A stretch of 64,000 bases of DNA from DATKJS01 sp050015275 (GTDB taxonomy: Bacteria > Acidobacteriota > Aminicenantia > Aminicenantales > Saccharicenantaceae). This document shows positions 1 through 7,768 of this stretch, one piece after another (within the stretch, counting starts at the first letter, position 1; each line of letters begins with the position of its first letter). Where the stretch lies: the NCBI GenBank assembly GCA_050015275.1, contig JBEKBS010000008.1:1-64000 (forward strand). The letters run 5' to 3'. The notes below the pieces were generated by a model. The model saw nothing but the letters and a program-made list of their open reading frames with translations. It was not told where the DNA came from and did not search any database. Made by a program: the position numbers and the translations under genes.

Positions 1-1334
1 ACGCCGCCCTTCATGACGAAACGCACGTCCCGGACGGCCTGGATGTTCTGTGTCGGATCGCCGTCCACGGCCACCAGGTCCGCCAGGAAATTGGCCCGGA
101 TCCGGCCAAGCTGATCCTGCATGCGGATGATCTGGGCGTTGACCGCGGTAGCCGCCAAGAGGGCCTGCGTCGGGGTCATGCCTCCGCGCACCATCCACTC
201 GAGCTCGCGGTAGTTCGTGCCGTGAGCGAAGACGCCGACGTCGCTGCCCAGCCCTATCGTGACGCCGACCGCGAGGGCCGTCTTGAAGGCCCGCAACGCC
301 TGCTGCATTCCCGGCGTCGGGGGTTGCCCCTGCTTATACCCCTCGAAGTACTCCGCGTAAGCCTCCTCGGCTGTCAGCGTGGGCAAATAGGCCACTCCGT
401 GCTGGAGCATGAGGCGGAAAATGTCTTCGGTGCCGCCATAGCCGTGTTCGATCGTATCCACGCCGGCAACGGTCGCCCGGCGCATCCCCTCCGCAGTCGT
501 GGCGTGGGCGGATACCGGACGGCCGGCGGAGTGAGCTTCTGCGACCAGCGTCCGCAACTCCTCTTCGCTGAAGGTCGGGACCGTCCCGCTCACCCCATGC
601 CGATAGTCCGCATATACCTTGACCCAATCGGCGCCGTGCCCGACCTGCTCGCGGACCGCCTTTATGATCTCGGCCTGCCCGCTCACTTCCTGACCGCCTT
701 TCGGCAGGATGAGGTCGGGAGCAAAACCGGCCGGCCCAGGCCCATAGCTCGCGGTGGCGACGATCGCCAGCGTCGCCACGAGCAGGCGCGGCCCGGGGAC
801 GAGCCCCTCGCGGATGGCCCGCTGTACGGAGATATCCGCGTAGCCTGCGCCTTCGGTCCCGAGGTCCCGGAGAAGGGTGAACCCGCCCATGAGGGTGCGC
901 TCGCAGTGGATCACGGCCTCAATGGTCCGATAGGCGAGTGGCTCTTTCAAAACCTGGTCGTTCCAGAGCGTCTCGTTATAGGGGTGGAGGAAAATGTGCG
1001 AATGGATGTCCATCAGACCCGGCAGGAGGGTCATCCCGGGCAGTTCGATCGTCTTTGTCCCTCCAGGGAAAGAGACCTGCGCCTTGGGCCCGACGGCGGC
1101 GATCCTGTCTCCTTTCACAAGCACGACCCAACCTTCATGGATCTTGCCGTCCTCGGCGTCGAACACCCGCGCCGGCCTGAGGAGGGTGAGCGCCGCTGCA
1201 TTTTGGACGTCAGGGGGCGGATCGCCGAGGGCGCCTCCCCGGGCGGCCCCTGAAACCGGCGAAAAGGCAAGCCCCGTACTGATCAGAAGGAACAGCACGT
1301 TTTTCAGGATCCGTTCGATCGCGGCGTGTCTCAT
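1..1334 (-). CDS. Secreted amidohydrolase family protein, C-terminus cut by window edge
   Basis: The frame is open from an ATG at 1334 to the left edge, so at least 444 residues are visible and the C-terminus is missing. AGGAGG precedes the ATG by about 7 nt. The N-terminus looks like a signal peptide (hydrophobic run about residues 10-27). The binuclear metal site of the amidohydrolase superfamily is complete: DIHSHIF gives the HxH pair, WVKVYAD a candidate bridging lysine, SAHATT and DTIEHGYGG the two histidines, and GLGSDVG the aspartate. The end reads ADLVAVDGDPTQNI, typical of imidazolonepropionase-like or prolidase-like secreted amidohydrolases. It probably hydrolyses an amide or peptide bond in the periplasm; the substrate cannot be read. 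It is divergent from the dapA operon. Confidence 0.88.
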   Translation of the reverse strand, partial: MRHAAIERILKNVLFLLISTGLAFSPVSGAARGGALGDPPPDVQNAAALTLLRPARVFDAEDGKIHEGWVVLVKGDRIAAVGPKAQVSFPGGTKTIELPGMTLLPGLMDIHSHIFLHPYNETLWNDQVLKEPLAYRTIEAVIHCERTLMGGFTLLRDLGTEGAGYADISVQRAIREGLVPGPRLLVATLAIVATASYGPGPAGFAPDLILPKGGQEVSGQAEIIKAVREQVGHGADWVKVYADYRHGVSGTVPTFSEEELRTLVAEAHSAGRPVSAHATTAEGMRRATVAGVDTIEHGYGGTEDIFRLMLQHGVAYLPTLTAEEAYAEYFEGYKQGQPPTPGMQQALRAFKTALAVGVTIGLGSDVGVFAHGTNYRELEWMVRGGMTPTQALLAATAVNAQIIRMQDQLGRIRANFLADLVAVDGDPTQNIQAVRDVRFVMKGG

Positions 1335-1404
1335 GCGGGTCCTCCTTCCGGTCTGGCCGGGACGGTCACTCGGCGCGGCATTGCTCAAGGCCGCCCGGGA
1401 CGGA

Positions 1405-1434
1405 ATGCTAAATCATGACGAGAAGAGATGTCAA
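1405..1434 (-). promoter_or_regulatory. Candidate sigma-70 promoter of the amidohydrolase
   Basis: On the minus strand TTGACA (1434-1429), an 18-nt spacer and TAGCAT (1410-1405) precede the ATG at 1334. The -35 is perfect and the -10 matches four of six. Confidence 0.45.
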
Positions 1435-1457
1435 GGCGGGCGGACAGATCCGCCATT

Positions 1458-1486
1458 TTGACTTGGCCCAACCTCTATGTTATAAA
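1458..1486 (+). promoter_or_regulatory. Candidate sigma-70 promoter of the dapA operon
   Basis: TTGACT (1458-1463), a 17-nt spacer and TATAAA (1481-1486). The predicted transcript starts near 1493, leaving a leader of about 79 nt before dapA. That is too short for a lysine riboswitch, and no such structure is apparent. Confidence 0.55.
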
Positions 1487-1571
1487 TTCGTTCCGTAAGA
1501 GCGCGTTATCGACATCCATGGAGCTTCCGATTCCGGTTTTGTTGAGGCCTTAGAAAAAAGGAGACGGAGAC

Positions 1572-2450
1572 ATGCTATCTGGAGCCTATACGCTGCTGAT
1601 GACTCCCTTCCACAACGATCTGTCTCTGGATGAGAAGGGACTGAGGACGCTTGTCCGGGCCCAGGTGGAGGGCGGCATCCACGGGATCGCTCCGCTCGGC
1701 GTGACGGGCGAGAGCCCGGCCATGACCGAGAAGGAGATCGCCCGGCTGGTGGAGATCGTCGTCGGGGAAGCCGGGGGAAAGTGCAGGGTGGCGCCGGACA
1801 CCTGCTCCTGCAACCTCGACCAGACGATCTCGCGCGCGAAGCTCTATGCGGACCTGGGCTGCGACTACGCTGTCGTCTTCGCCCCCTTCCTCGTCAAGCC
1901 CGCGCAGGCCGGGGTCGTCGATTTCTATCTGAAGGTGGCCGACGCTTCAAGGATCCCGGTGATCCTGCACAACGCCCCCGAGAGGGTCGGCATCAACGTC
2001 GAGCCCAAGACCTATGCCAAGCTCATCGGCCACGGGAATATCATCGCGACCAAAGACGGCAATATGCAAATGGACCACCTGGCCAAAGTCCTCTATCTGG
2101 CCCGCGGGACCTCCTTCAGCGTCCTCACGGGAAAGGACACGACGTGCTGGCCGCTGATGTCCTTCGGCGGCAGCGGGGTCTTTACGGTCGCCGGGAACAT
2201 CATCCCCGCGGTCATGCGCGACCTCGTGGACTTTGGCCTCCGGGGGGAGGCCGACAAGGCCCTGGAGCTGCATGTCCGGTACTACGAGCTCTTTGAGGCC
2301 TTGCGTCTCGAAACCAACCCCATGGCCGTCAAGGAAGCGCTCGCCCTCATGGGTTTGCCCGGAGGCCCCCTGCGCCCGCCCCTGACGAGATTGGGGGAGG
2401 CGAGCCGCGGTCTCCTCAAGAGGCTGCTCGAAGAACGGCATCTGATTTGA
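1572..2450 (+). CDS. dapA: DapA-family aldolase (4-hydroxy-tetrahydrodipicolinate synthase-like), altered active site
   Basis: 292 aa, the usual DapA length, with ATG preceded by AAGGAGACGGAGAC. The class I aldolase barrel is clear: LGVTGES at 42-48, the Schiff-base lysine K161 in IATKDG, and R138 in APERVG, which binds the pyruvate or substrate carboxylate in the family. The catalytic triad of E. coli DapA (Thr44, Tyr107, Tyr133) is replaced by Val44, Leu107 and His133 in an alignment that needs no gaps up to that point. The gene leads an operon with thrB, dapH, an M20 deacylase and an aminotransferase, so context supports a lysine/DAP role. The lost triad leaves open another pyruvate-dependent aldolase activity. 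The next gene starts four bases before its end. Confidence 0.85.
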   Translation: MLSGAYTLLMTPFHNDLSLDEKGLRTLVRAQVEGGIHGIAPLGVTGESPAMTEKEIARLVEIVVGEAGGKCRVAPDTCSCNLDQTISRAKLYADLGCDYAVVFAPFLVKPAQAGVVDFYLKVADASRIPVILHNAPERVGINVEPKTYAKLIGHGNIIATKDGNMQMDHLAKVLYLARGTSFSVLTGKDTTCWPLMSFGGSGVFTVAGNIIPAVMRDLVDFGLRGEADKALELHVRYYELFEALRLETNPMAVKEALALMGLPGGPLRPPLTRLGEASRGLLKRLLEERHLI

Positions 2451-3373
2451 AAAAGGAAATCCTCGTCCGGGCTCCGGCGACCGTCGCCAATTTCGGCCCC
2501 GGTTTCGATATCTTCGCCCTGGCCCTGGAAAAGCCCTTCGACCTTCTGAGGATCCGGGCGACCCCCGCGGCAGGGATCCGGATCCGCATCACCGACGGAC
2601 GTTCTAGCCTGCCGACCAAGCCCGAAGAGAACACGGCCGGCCTCGCGGCCATCCATTTTTTCAAAAAGACGGGGAGGGGAGGGGGGGCCTCCATCGAGAT
2701 CATCAAGAGGATGCCGACCGGCGCCGGGCTGGGCTCGTCGGCGGCCTCGGCGGTCGCCGCCGTTCATGGCCTCAACGAGATCTTTCAGACGGGGCTCGAG
2801 GCGGTCGAGGTCATCGGGCTCGCCAGCCTCGGGGAAGCCGCCTCGGGCGGCACTCCGCATGCCGATAACGTCGCCGCCTGCGGGCTCGGCGGCTTCGCCT
2901 TCATCAAGAACACCAGCCCGCTCCGCATTGAAAAGATCGACGTCCCCCCGATCCCTGTCGTCATCCGCGTCAGGAAAAAATCCCAAACGACGACCCGCGC
3001 CCTGATCCCGGGCCAATTCGCTCTGCCCCTGATGAAAGAACAGATGGCCGGTTGCGCCACGCTGATCCATGCGTTGCTCGGGGGGGACGTGAAGAAGATC
3101 GGCGAAGCCGTCAACCGGGACCATATCTCCGAGCCCGTCCGCTCGCGCTCCATCCCCGATTATGACGAGCTCAAACGGAGAGCCCTTGAGGCGGGTGCGT
3201 ACGGATGCAACGTCAGCGGCGGCGGGTCGTCGGTCTTCGCGATCTGCGCGGCGGACGGGACCGAAGCGGTGGCGGAGGCCATGCGAAGCCTTCGCGGCCC
3301 CGGAGAGGCCGAGCCCGAAGTGATCATTACGCGATCATCCAATCAGGGGGTCATGGAAGTCCATGGACTATAA
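2447..3373 (+). CDS. thrB: Homoserine kinase
   Basis: 308 aa, a GHMP-family kinase. It phosphorylates homoserine with ATP on the way to threonine. The N-terminus reads VRAPATVANFGPGFD and the ATP-binding motif PTGAGLGSSAAS lies near residues 90-101, both typical of ThrB. GGTPHADNVAA and the C-terminal NVSGGGSSVFA loop also fit. The start is TTG at 2447 overlapping the dapA stop, which indicates translational coupling. Its place inside a DAP operon couples the threonine and lysine branches of the aspartate family. A different GHMP substrate is possible but the match to ThrB is good. Confidence 0.85.
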   Translation: MKKEILVRAPATVANFGPGFDIFALALEKPFDLLRIRATPAAGIRIRITDGRSSLPTKPEENTAGLAAIHFFKKTGRGGGASIEIIKRMPTGAGLGSSAASAVAAVHGLNEIFQTGLEAVEVIGLASLGEAASGGTPHADNVAACGLGGFAFIKNTSPLRIEKIDVPPIPVVIRVRKKSQTTTRALIPGQFALPLMKEQMAGCATLIHALLGGDVKKIGEAVNRDHISEPVRSRSIPDYDELKRRALEAGAYGCNVSGGGSSVFAICAADGTEAVAEAMRSLRGPGEAEPEVIITRSSNQGVMEVHGL

Positions 3374-4076
3374 GCAAATCGCCGCGCTCATCGCCAACAG
3401 CAAGAAAACGACCCACGCCAAGGTCTTTGTTCAGGGCCGCTTGACCCTGAAGGATTTCGAGAGCGCCGAGTTCAAGGCGTTCGGGGCCGGGGACTTCTGG
3501 GTCCTGATCGGCGACGACCGGCCCATCGAGCGATGGCTGAAGCGCCACCGGAGAAAGATCTCGGCCACCCATATCGAGGTCTCAAGCCGCTACTCGGCGC
3601 TGCCTCTTCTCGACCTGCGCCGGGTCCAGGCCCGGGTCGAACCCGGGGCCATCATCCGGACCGGCGCGCAGATCGGCAGGGATTGCGTGATCATGATGGG
3701 CGCGGTCATCAACATCGGGGCCAGGGTCGGGGCCCGGACGATGATCGACATGAACGCCGTGATCGGCGCCCGGGCGCTCATCGGGAAAAACTGTCACATC
3801 GGCGCCGGCGCGGTCATCGCCGGGATCCTCGAACCTCCGAGCGCGCGCCCCGTCATCATCGGCGATAATGTCCTCGTCGGCGCCAACGCCGTGGTCCTCG
3901 AAGGGGTGAAAGTCGGCCGGGGAAGCGTCGTGGCAGCGGGAGCCGTCGTGACGAAGAACGTCCGTCCGGGCGTCGTCGTGGCGGGGGTCCCGGCGGCGGT
4001 CATGAAGAGGGTCCAGGACATCGCCTCGAAGGACAAGATCGCGATCCTCCCCAGCCTGCGGGGACATCACCGATAA
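3363..4076 (+). CDS. dapH: Tetrahydrodipicolinate N-acetyltransferase
   Basis: 237 aa, matching the length and layout of Bacillus DapH rather than the longer succinyltransferase DapD. It transfers acetyl from acetyl-CoA to tetrahydrodipicolinate, the committed step of the acetyl-DAP pathway. The N-terminal domain contains NSKKTTHAKVFVQG. From about residue 85 it is a left-handed beta-helix of hexapeptide repeats (EPGAIIRTGAQIG, IMMGAVINIGARVG, MIDMNAVIGARALIG, CHIGAGAVIAGILEPPSA), with NVLVGANAVVLEGVKVG and VAGVPAAVMK at the end. It overlaps the end of thrB by 11 nt. Confidence 0.92.
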   Translation: MDYKQIAALIANSKKTTHAKVFVQGRLTLKDFESAEFKAFGAGDFWVLIGDDRPIERWLKRHRRKISATHIEVSSRYSALPLLDLRRVQARVEPGAIIRTGAQIGRDCVIMMGAVINIGARVGARTMIDMNAVIGARALIGKNCHIGAGAVIAGILEPPSARPVIIGDNVLVGANAVVLEGVKVGRGSVVAAGAVVTKNVRPGVVVAGVPAAVMKRVQDIASKDKIAILPSLRGHHR

Positions 4077-4110
4077 TCCCCCGGAGGACGTGTCTTGAGG
4101 GGGCGCCGTC

Positions 4111-5124
4111 GTGAAGGAGAGGCTTCGGTTGCGACTTTTTGACCTCGCCAAATCGCTCATCAACATCCCGTCCGTCACGGGGTCCGAGGGGCCCCTCGCT
4201 GATTTCCTTATCCATCTCCTCGGCGAAGAGTCGTTCGACGTCCGATCCCAGGACGTCGGGGCGGGACGGAAAAACGTCATCGCCGGGCTCGGGGAAACAC
4301 CGGCCGTCATCCTCTGCACCCACCTCGATACCGTGCCTCCGTGGTTCGGCGCCGCGGAGGACGACCTCCACATTTACGGCCGCGGCGCCTGCGACGCCAA
4401 AGGGATCATGGCGGCCATGATCGTGGCCGCAGCGGGGCTGCGGGACGAGGGCCTGAAAAAAATCGGGCTCCTCTTCGTCGCGGGCGAGGAAACAGACAGC
4501 CTCGGGGCCCGGGAGGCGAACATGCGGGCGCCGAGATCCCGGTTCATCATTGTCGGAGAGCCGACCGGGAACAAGCTGGCCACGGCCCACAAGGGAGTTT
4601 TGACTCTCACCCTGGAAGCGGCCGGCAAATCGGCCCACTCCGCGTATCCTGAACTTGGGGAATCGGCCGTCCTGAAGCTCCTGGACGTCCTGCAGGATAT
4701 CCGCCGCTTGAAATTCGGTATCGACCCGGTCCTGGGTCCGACGCACATGAACGTAGGCCGGATCGAGGGCGGTTCCGCCCCGAATGTCATCCCTGGGTCG
4801 GCCAGCGCGGTCATCTCCTGCCGCACCGGCGAATCACCGGACCTCGTGCTGTCCAAGATCGAAGCCGCCGCCGCCGGCCGCGTCCGGATCTCCGTTTCAG
4901 CAAGGTCCGAGCCGCAGGTGTTGTTCACGGTCCCGGGCATTGAACAGGAAGTCATGCCGTTTGGGACGGACATCCCCTACCTCAAAGCGTTCGGCAAACC
5001 CCTGCTTCTCGGCCCGGGATCCGTCCTCGACGCCCACGCGGATCATGAAAAGGTGGAGAAAAAACAACTGGAGGAGGCCGTCGCCATTTATCAAGGACTG
5101 GTCCGAAGGCTGCTCAACGAATGA
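4111..5124 (+). CDS. M20 metallopeptidase, probable N-acetyl-diaminopimelate deacetylase
   Basis: 337 aa, DapE/ArgE/LysK-type M20 family. The di-zinc ligands are visible: H in CTHLDTVP, D in GRGACDAKG, the catalytic EE in VAGEETDS, E in VGEPTGN and the late H in LDAHADHE. The middle GKSAHSAYPELG to NVGRIEGG part is the dimerisation domain. The start is GTG at 4111 with GAGGGGGC upstream. In an operon with dapH and an aminotransferase the likely substrate is N-acetyl-LL-DAP. Bacillus does this step with a different M20 subtype, so the assignment rests on context. Confidence 0.8.
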   Translation: MKERLRLRLFDLAKSLINIPSVTGSEGPLADFLIHLLGEESFDVRSQDVGAGRKNVIAGLGETPAVILCTHLDTVPPWFGAAEDDLHIYGRGACDAKGIMAAMIVAAAGLRDEGLKKIGLLFVAGEETDSLGAREANMRAPRSRFIIVGEPTGNKLATAHKGVLTLTLEAAGKSAHSAYPELGESAVLKLLDVLQDIRRLKFGIDPVLGPTHMNVGRIEGGSAPNVIPGSASAVISCRTGESPDLVLSKIEAAAAGRVRISVSARSEPQVLFTVPGIEQEVMPFGTDIPYLKAFGKPLLLGPGSVLDAHADHEKVEKKQLEEAVAIYQGLVRRLLNE

Positions 5125-6266
5125 GAGACGTGGACGCGATCCTGAGCCTCCGCATGCGGGGCATGGAAAAGACCATGATCCGGCAGATCAATAATCTTGC
5201 CGACCCGTCCTGCATCAATCTCGGGCTCGGCGAACTCCAATTCCCGACGCCGAAAGCCATCCTGTCCCACGTCCGCGAAAACCTGGACGCCTGGCCTCTC
5301 GGCTATTCGCCGAACGAAGGCTTTCCCGAGCTCCGGGAGCTCATCGCGGGCCGGGCGGGATATCCGCTTTCCCCGGAGCAAGTTTGTGTCACTGTGGGCG
5401 CTGAGGAAGCGCTGATGGACGTCCTCATGGTCCTTGCTGGCGCCGGGGATGAAATCCTGATCCCTGACCCCGGCTTTCCCGCGTATCCATCGCTTGTCCG
5501 TCTGGCCGGAGCTGAGCCCAGATTCTATCCCCTCCTTTCCAAGGATGGTTTCCAATTCAGGGCCGAGAACGTCCTCAGCCGGATCACCCCAAAGACCAAG
5601 GCGATCATCATCAATAGCCCACACAATCCGACGGGGACTGTGCATTCCTCTGAAGAGATCGAAAAAATGGCTTCGGCCTTAAGATCCTCCGCCGTGATGG
5701 TCATTTCCGACGAGGTCTACCGGGATATTGTCTTCGAAGAGCCGGCGGCTTCGCCGGCCCCTTATCTGGACCGTTGCATCACGGTCAATAGCCTTTCGAA
5801 AAGTTTCGCCATGACCGGCTGGCGGATCGGCTGGTGCGCCGCACCGCCGGACGTGGCCAAGGCGATCAGGACTTTTCATCAGCTGGCCGTGATGTGCGCC
5901 ACGTCCCTTTCCCAATACGCCGCGATCCATGCCCTGAGGGGATTCGCGGACGACGAAAAAGGGCGCAATGTGGCCGAGTTGGAAAAAAGGCGGGACTTCG
6001 CGATGAGCTGCGTTGATCGGTACCTGGGCCTGCCCTATGTCAAGCCGGCGGGGACGTTTTATCTGTTCCTGGACATTTCCGCGAAAACGGCGAAATATGG
6101 AAATTCCCTCGAGGTGGCCTTGAAACTCCTGCGCGGGGAGAAGGTCGTCACGATTCCGGGAAGCGCCTTTGGCCGGAACGGTGAGGGCTATCTCCGCCTA
6201 TCGTTCGCCCCCGGGCCGGAGATGATCGAAGAAGGGATCAAACGCATCGGCCGTTTTTTTTCGTAG
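5121..6266 (+). CDS. PLP-dependent class I aminotransferase, probable N-acetyl-DAP aminotransferase
   Basis: 381 aa, fold-type I aminotransferase related to Bacillus PatA. Key sites are NSPHNPTGTVH (cofactor/substrate Asn), SDEVYRDI, the PLP lysine in SLSKSFAMTGWRIG and the carboxylate-binding Arg in GYLRLSFA. It would transaminate N-acetyl-2-amino-6-oxopimelate using glutamate. It overlaps the preceding M20 gene by 4 nt (ATGA), which strengthens the pathway call. With dapA, dapH and the deacylase it gives four contiguous activities of the acetyl branch; dapB, dapF and lysA are not in the window. Confidence 0.82.
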   Translation: MRDVDAILSLRMRGMEKTMIRQINNLADPSCINLGLGELQFPTPKAILSHVRENLDAWPLGYSPNEGFPELRELIAGRAGYPLSPEQVCVTVGAEEALMDVLMVLAGAGDEILIPDPGFPAYPSLVRLAGAEPRFYPLLSKDGFQFRAENVLSRITPKTKAIIINSPHNPTGTVHSSEEIEKMASALRSSAVMVISDEVYRDIVFEEPAASPAPYLDRCITVNSLSKSFAMTGWRIGWCAAPPDVAKAIRTFHQLAVMCATSLSQYAAIHALRGFADDEKGRNVAELEKRRDFAMSCVDRYLGLPYVKPAGTFYLFLDISAKTAKYGNSLEVALKLLRGEKVVTIPGSAFGRNGEGYLRLSFAPGPEMIEEGIKRIGRFFS

Positions 6267-6301
6267 CCCGGGCCTCGCCCGGTCCGTGGCGCGGATGGGG
6301 A

Positions 6302-7768
6302 TCACCGCGACGGGGACGGTCCGGACGCGACGGGGTCCGAGCTGCGCCATCCGCCGCCTAACGCCTCGATCAGGCCGACGCTGGCCGTCATCTGGCGGGT
6401 GAGCAGCTGGACGGCCAGCAGCTCGTTGGCGAGCGCCGTCGTCTGGGCCGTCACAACTTCGAGGTATGAGGTGACCCCGTTCATGTACCGGTTATTGGCC
6501 AGCTTGAGCGCAAGTTCGGCTTGGGCCACGGCCTCGCCCTGGTACTGAGTCTCTCCAGCCAGGATCTTAAGGGCGGCGAGGTTGTCTTCGACCTGCCCGA
6601 AGGCGGTCAGGACCGTTTCCCGATATCCCGCGACGGTGGCGTCGTACGCCGCGACCGCCTGACGTTTCACGGCGCTGCGTTGACCGCCGTCGAAGATGGT
6701 CTCGAATAGGGACGCCCCCAAAGACCAGAGCCGGTTCGGCAGCGAGAACAGGCCGGCCAGCTTCGAACCCGCGTATCCGGCATCTCCCGAAAGGCTCAAG
6801 GTGGGGAAGTATCCCGCCATGGCGACGCCGATCTGAGCGTTGGCCGCGGCCATCTGCCGCTCCGAGGCGGCGATATCCGGGCGCCGCTCGAGGAGTTCTG
6901 AAGGCAGTCCGATGGGGATCTCAGGCAACACGACCTGGATCGGGGCCGGAGGGACCGAAAACTCCGCCGGCGGTTTGCCGACGAGGACCGCCAGGGCATG
7001 CTCGAGCTGGGCCCGTGAGATGCCCAAGTCGGTGGCCTGGGCCAACGTCGCGTTGAGCTGTGTCTTGGCCTGCGCCACATCGACGCCCGACACGACGCCC
7101 TGCTTGAAACGGCTTTCCGTGATCTCCACCGTCGTCCGATAGCCGGCCGCGGTCTTGTTCAGGAGCTCGATCTCCGCGTCCAGCCCGTGGAGCAGGAAAT
7201 AGTCCAGCGCCAATTCTGCGTGCATCGCCAGCCGCACGCCCTCGAGGTCAGCCGCGCTGGCTTGGGCACTCGCCAGGCTGGCCTGAACGCTGCGGCGTAT
7301 CCGGCCGAAGAGGTCGAGCTGCCAGCTCAGGTCGACAGGCACCTCGTAGACGGTGACGGCCGGCGCGGCTTGCCCGGACCCTGGCGATTGAGTGACCGTC
7401 CCCCCGCTCGAGCGCGTGACCGAGGGTCCCACGCCGACGGCGGGGAAAAGCGCGGAACGGACATTGCCGACGAGCGCCCGGGCGCCCCGGTACTGGGCCT
7501 CCGCCACGGCGATGGCCTGGTTCGAGACGCTGATCTCTTCCTCCAATGAGTTGAGCTCGGGGTCGCGAAAGATCTCCCACCATTTCCCGCGCCGGGCCTC
7601 GTCGTTCGGCTGCGCGGCCTTCCAGGTCACGGCGGCCGCCGTCCCCTCCTTGGGCATTTCCTTATATCCCTGCGGAACGGGCGCTGAGGGTTTCCGGTAT
7701 GTGGGGCCGACCAGGCAGGCCCCGACGAATAGGATCGGCATGACCATTAGAACGCGTCTCAACCTCAT
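6302..7768 (-). CDS. Outer-membrane efflux lipoprotein, NodT/OprM type
   Basis: 488 aa. The N-terminus carries a lipobox (VGAC, Cys18), so it should be lipid-anchored. The body has the two repeated outer-membrane-efflux-protein domains, seen in SWQLDLFGRIRRSVQA near the middle, GLPSELLERRPDIAASE and VTSYLEVVTAQTTALANE. It forms the TolC-like exit duct for the RND pump encoded just upstream. It is last in the operon and overlaps the preceding permease by 4 nt. Confidence 0.92.
   Translation of the reverse strand: MRLRRVLMVMPILFVGACLVGPTYRKPSAPVPQGYKEMPKEGTAAAVTWKAAQPNDEARRGKWWEIFRDPELNSLEEEISVSNQAIAVAEAQYRGARALVGNVRSALFPAVGVGPSVTRSSGGTVTQSPGSGQAAPAVTVYEVPVDLSWQLDLFGRIRRSVQASLASAQASAADLEGVRLAMHAELALDYFLLHGLDAEIELLNKTAAGYRTTVEITESRFKQGVVSGVDVAQAKTQLNATLAQATDLGISRAQLEHALAVLVGKPPAEFSVPPAPIQVVLPEIPIGLPSELLERRPDIAASERQMAAANAQIGVAMAGYFPTLSLSGDAGYAGSKLAGLFSLPNRLWSLGASLFETIFDGGQRSAVKRQAVAAYDATVAGYRETVLTAFGQVEDNLAALKILAGETQYQGEAVAQAELALKLANNRYMNGVTSYLEVVTAQTTALANELLAVQLLTRQMTASVGLIEALGGGWRSSDPVASGPSPSR

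Noticed and set aside
222..1253. Plus-strand open frame of 343 codons
   Set aside because: It is antisense to the truncated amidohydrolase, whose minus-strand frame has intact metal motifs. The plus-strand translation is Arg/Pro/Gly-rich with no family features.
1493..1571. Lysine riboswitch in the dapA leader
   Set aside because: The leader is only about 79 nt and shows no matching stem pattern; lysine riboswitches are around 170-200 nt.
6268..6282. GC hairpin between the aminotransferase and nodT as a terminator
   Set aside because: A 6-bp stem without a following T-run on either strand; the T8 nearby lies before the hairpin, inside the coding end.
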